Shown: one piece after another, positions 63,813-64,000 of the stretch
Layout: each line of letters begins with the position of its first letter
How positions within the stretch are numbered: the first letter of the stretch is position 1
Made by a program: the position numbers and the translations under genes
Assembly (NCBI RefSeq): GCF_030034735.1
Contig: NZ_CP125370.1
Location: 4,821,001-4,885,000, forward strand
Reading direction: 5' to 3'
DNA from: Paenibacillus sp. RC334
GTDB taxonomy: Bacteria > Bacillota > Bacilli > Paenibacillales > Paenibacillaceae
DNA length: 64,000 nucleotides
Notes under the pieces: generated by a model
What the model was told of the DNA's origin: nothing
The model's database searches: none
What the model saw: only the letters and a program-made list of their open reading frames with translations

Positions 63813-64000
63813 CCCTACACCTCCGACATAATAAATTTACTAGAAATAAATGGGTGTATTTTCATGATGAACTACGAACAACATACAAGATGTAGTTTTT
63901 TTCTATTAAAAAAATACATCTCACACTTAATATATAGAATATTTTCCATAAAAACAAATGTATTCAATTTTAAAGTTATGTATTTTCCGAATTCAAAATT
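63813..64000. other. AT-rich end of window, no gene supported
   Basis: This end is very AT-rich. The only structure is AGATGTA (63888) / TACATCT (63915) around T- and A-runs, which may be a hairpin in the UGT leader. Confidence 0.5.

Overview
The window looks like chromosome from a Paenibacillus, most likely of the P. polymyxa group. This is an inference from gene content and style: strong AGGAGG-type ribosome sites with frequent GTG/TTG starts, Bacillus-type operons (yclNOPQ-like iron uptake, deo nucleoside catabolism, PdxK, MhqO-like dioxygenase), many lipoprotein solute receptors, and a large HTH-TPR regulator of a kind I associate with this genus. No rRNA, convincing tRNA, CRISPR array, phage or intact insertion sequence is seen.

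Layout. 0-4.4 kb: the end of an exopolysaccharide cluster on the minus strand (two GT2 glycosyltransferases, Wzx-type flippase, pyruvyl transferase). 4.5-9.5 kb: DUF1836 regulator facing a CorC/HlyC-type membrane protein, uppP, a thioredoxin and an aldo/keto reductase. 9.6-13.5 kb: a Fur-boxed siderophore importer with a possible esterase relic at its end. 13.5-22 kb: a GNAT pseudogene, an MhqO-type dioxygenase with an MhqR-like operator, oligoendopeptidase F, pdxK, the HTH-TPR regulator and a 2',3'-cyclic-nucleotidase/5'-nucleotidase. 22-26 kb: a phnDCEE phosphonate/phosphate importer, divergent from the nucleotidase, with PhoP-like repeats on both sides. 26-30.4 kb: a class-V aminotransferase and a sulfate ABC importer whose mRNA starts with a structured, terminator-ended leader. 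30.4-34.9 kb: a lipoprotein, a membrane-anchored protein, a frameshifted leucine-rich-repeat gene, and an MFS pump with its TetR regulator. 35-42 kb: the deo/pdp nucleoside salvage cluster with DeoR. 42-48 kb: a lone CheW, a slipin, two copies of a palindromic repeat, and a ribD-ribA-FAD monooxygenase group. 48-64 kb: an accessory stretch of small regulator/effector pairs (three HxlR, LysR, MarR, XRE-cupin) next to DJ-1, NAD(P)H oxidoreductase, MFS, LysE, HlyD/ABC-2 and a UGT-type glycosyltransferase.

How it works together. Much of the window is nutrient acquisition under named controls: iron (Fur), phosphate (PhoP), sulfate (RNA leader), and nucleosides (DeoR and probably CcpA). The right third looks like inducible detoxification and efflux. 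The items I rate highest are the pair of inverted, compensatorily mutated repeat elements flanking 43.9-45.1 kb and the structured leader of the sulfate operon. The ribA/ribD/monooxygenase grouping, the HlyD plus ABC-2 permease pair without an ATPase, and several well-formed operators are also worth checking.
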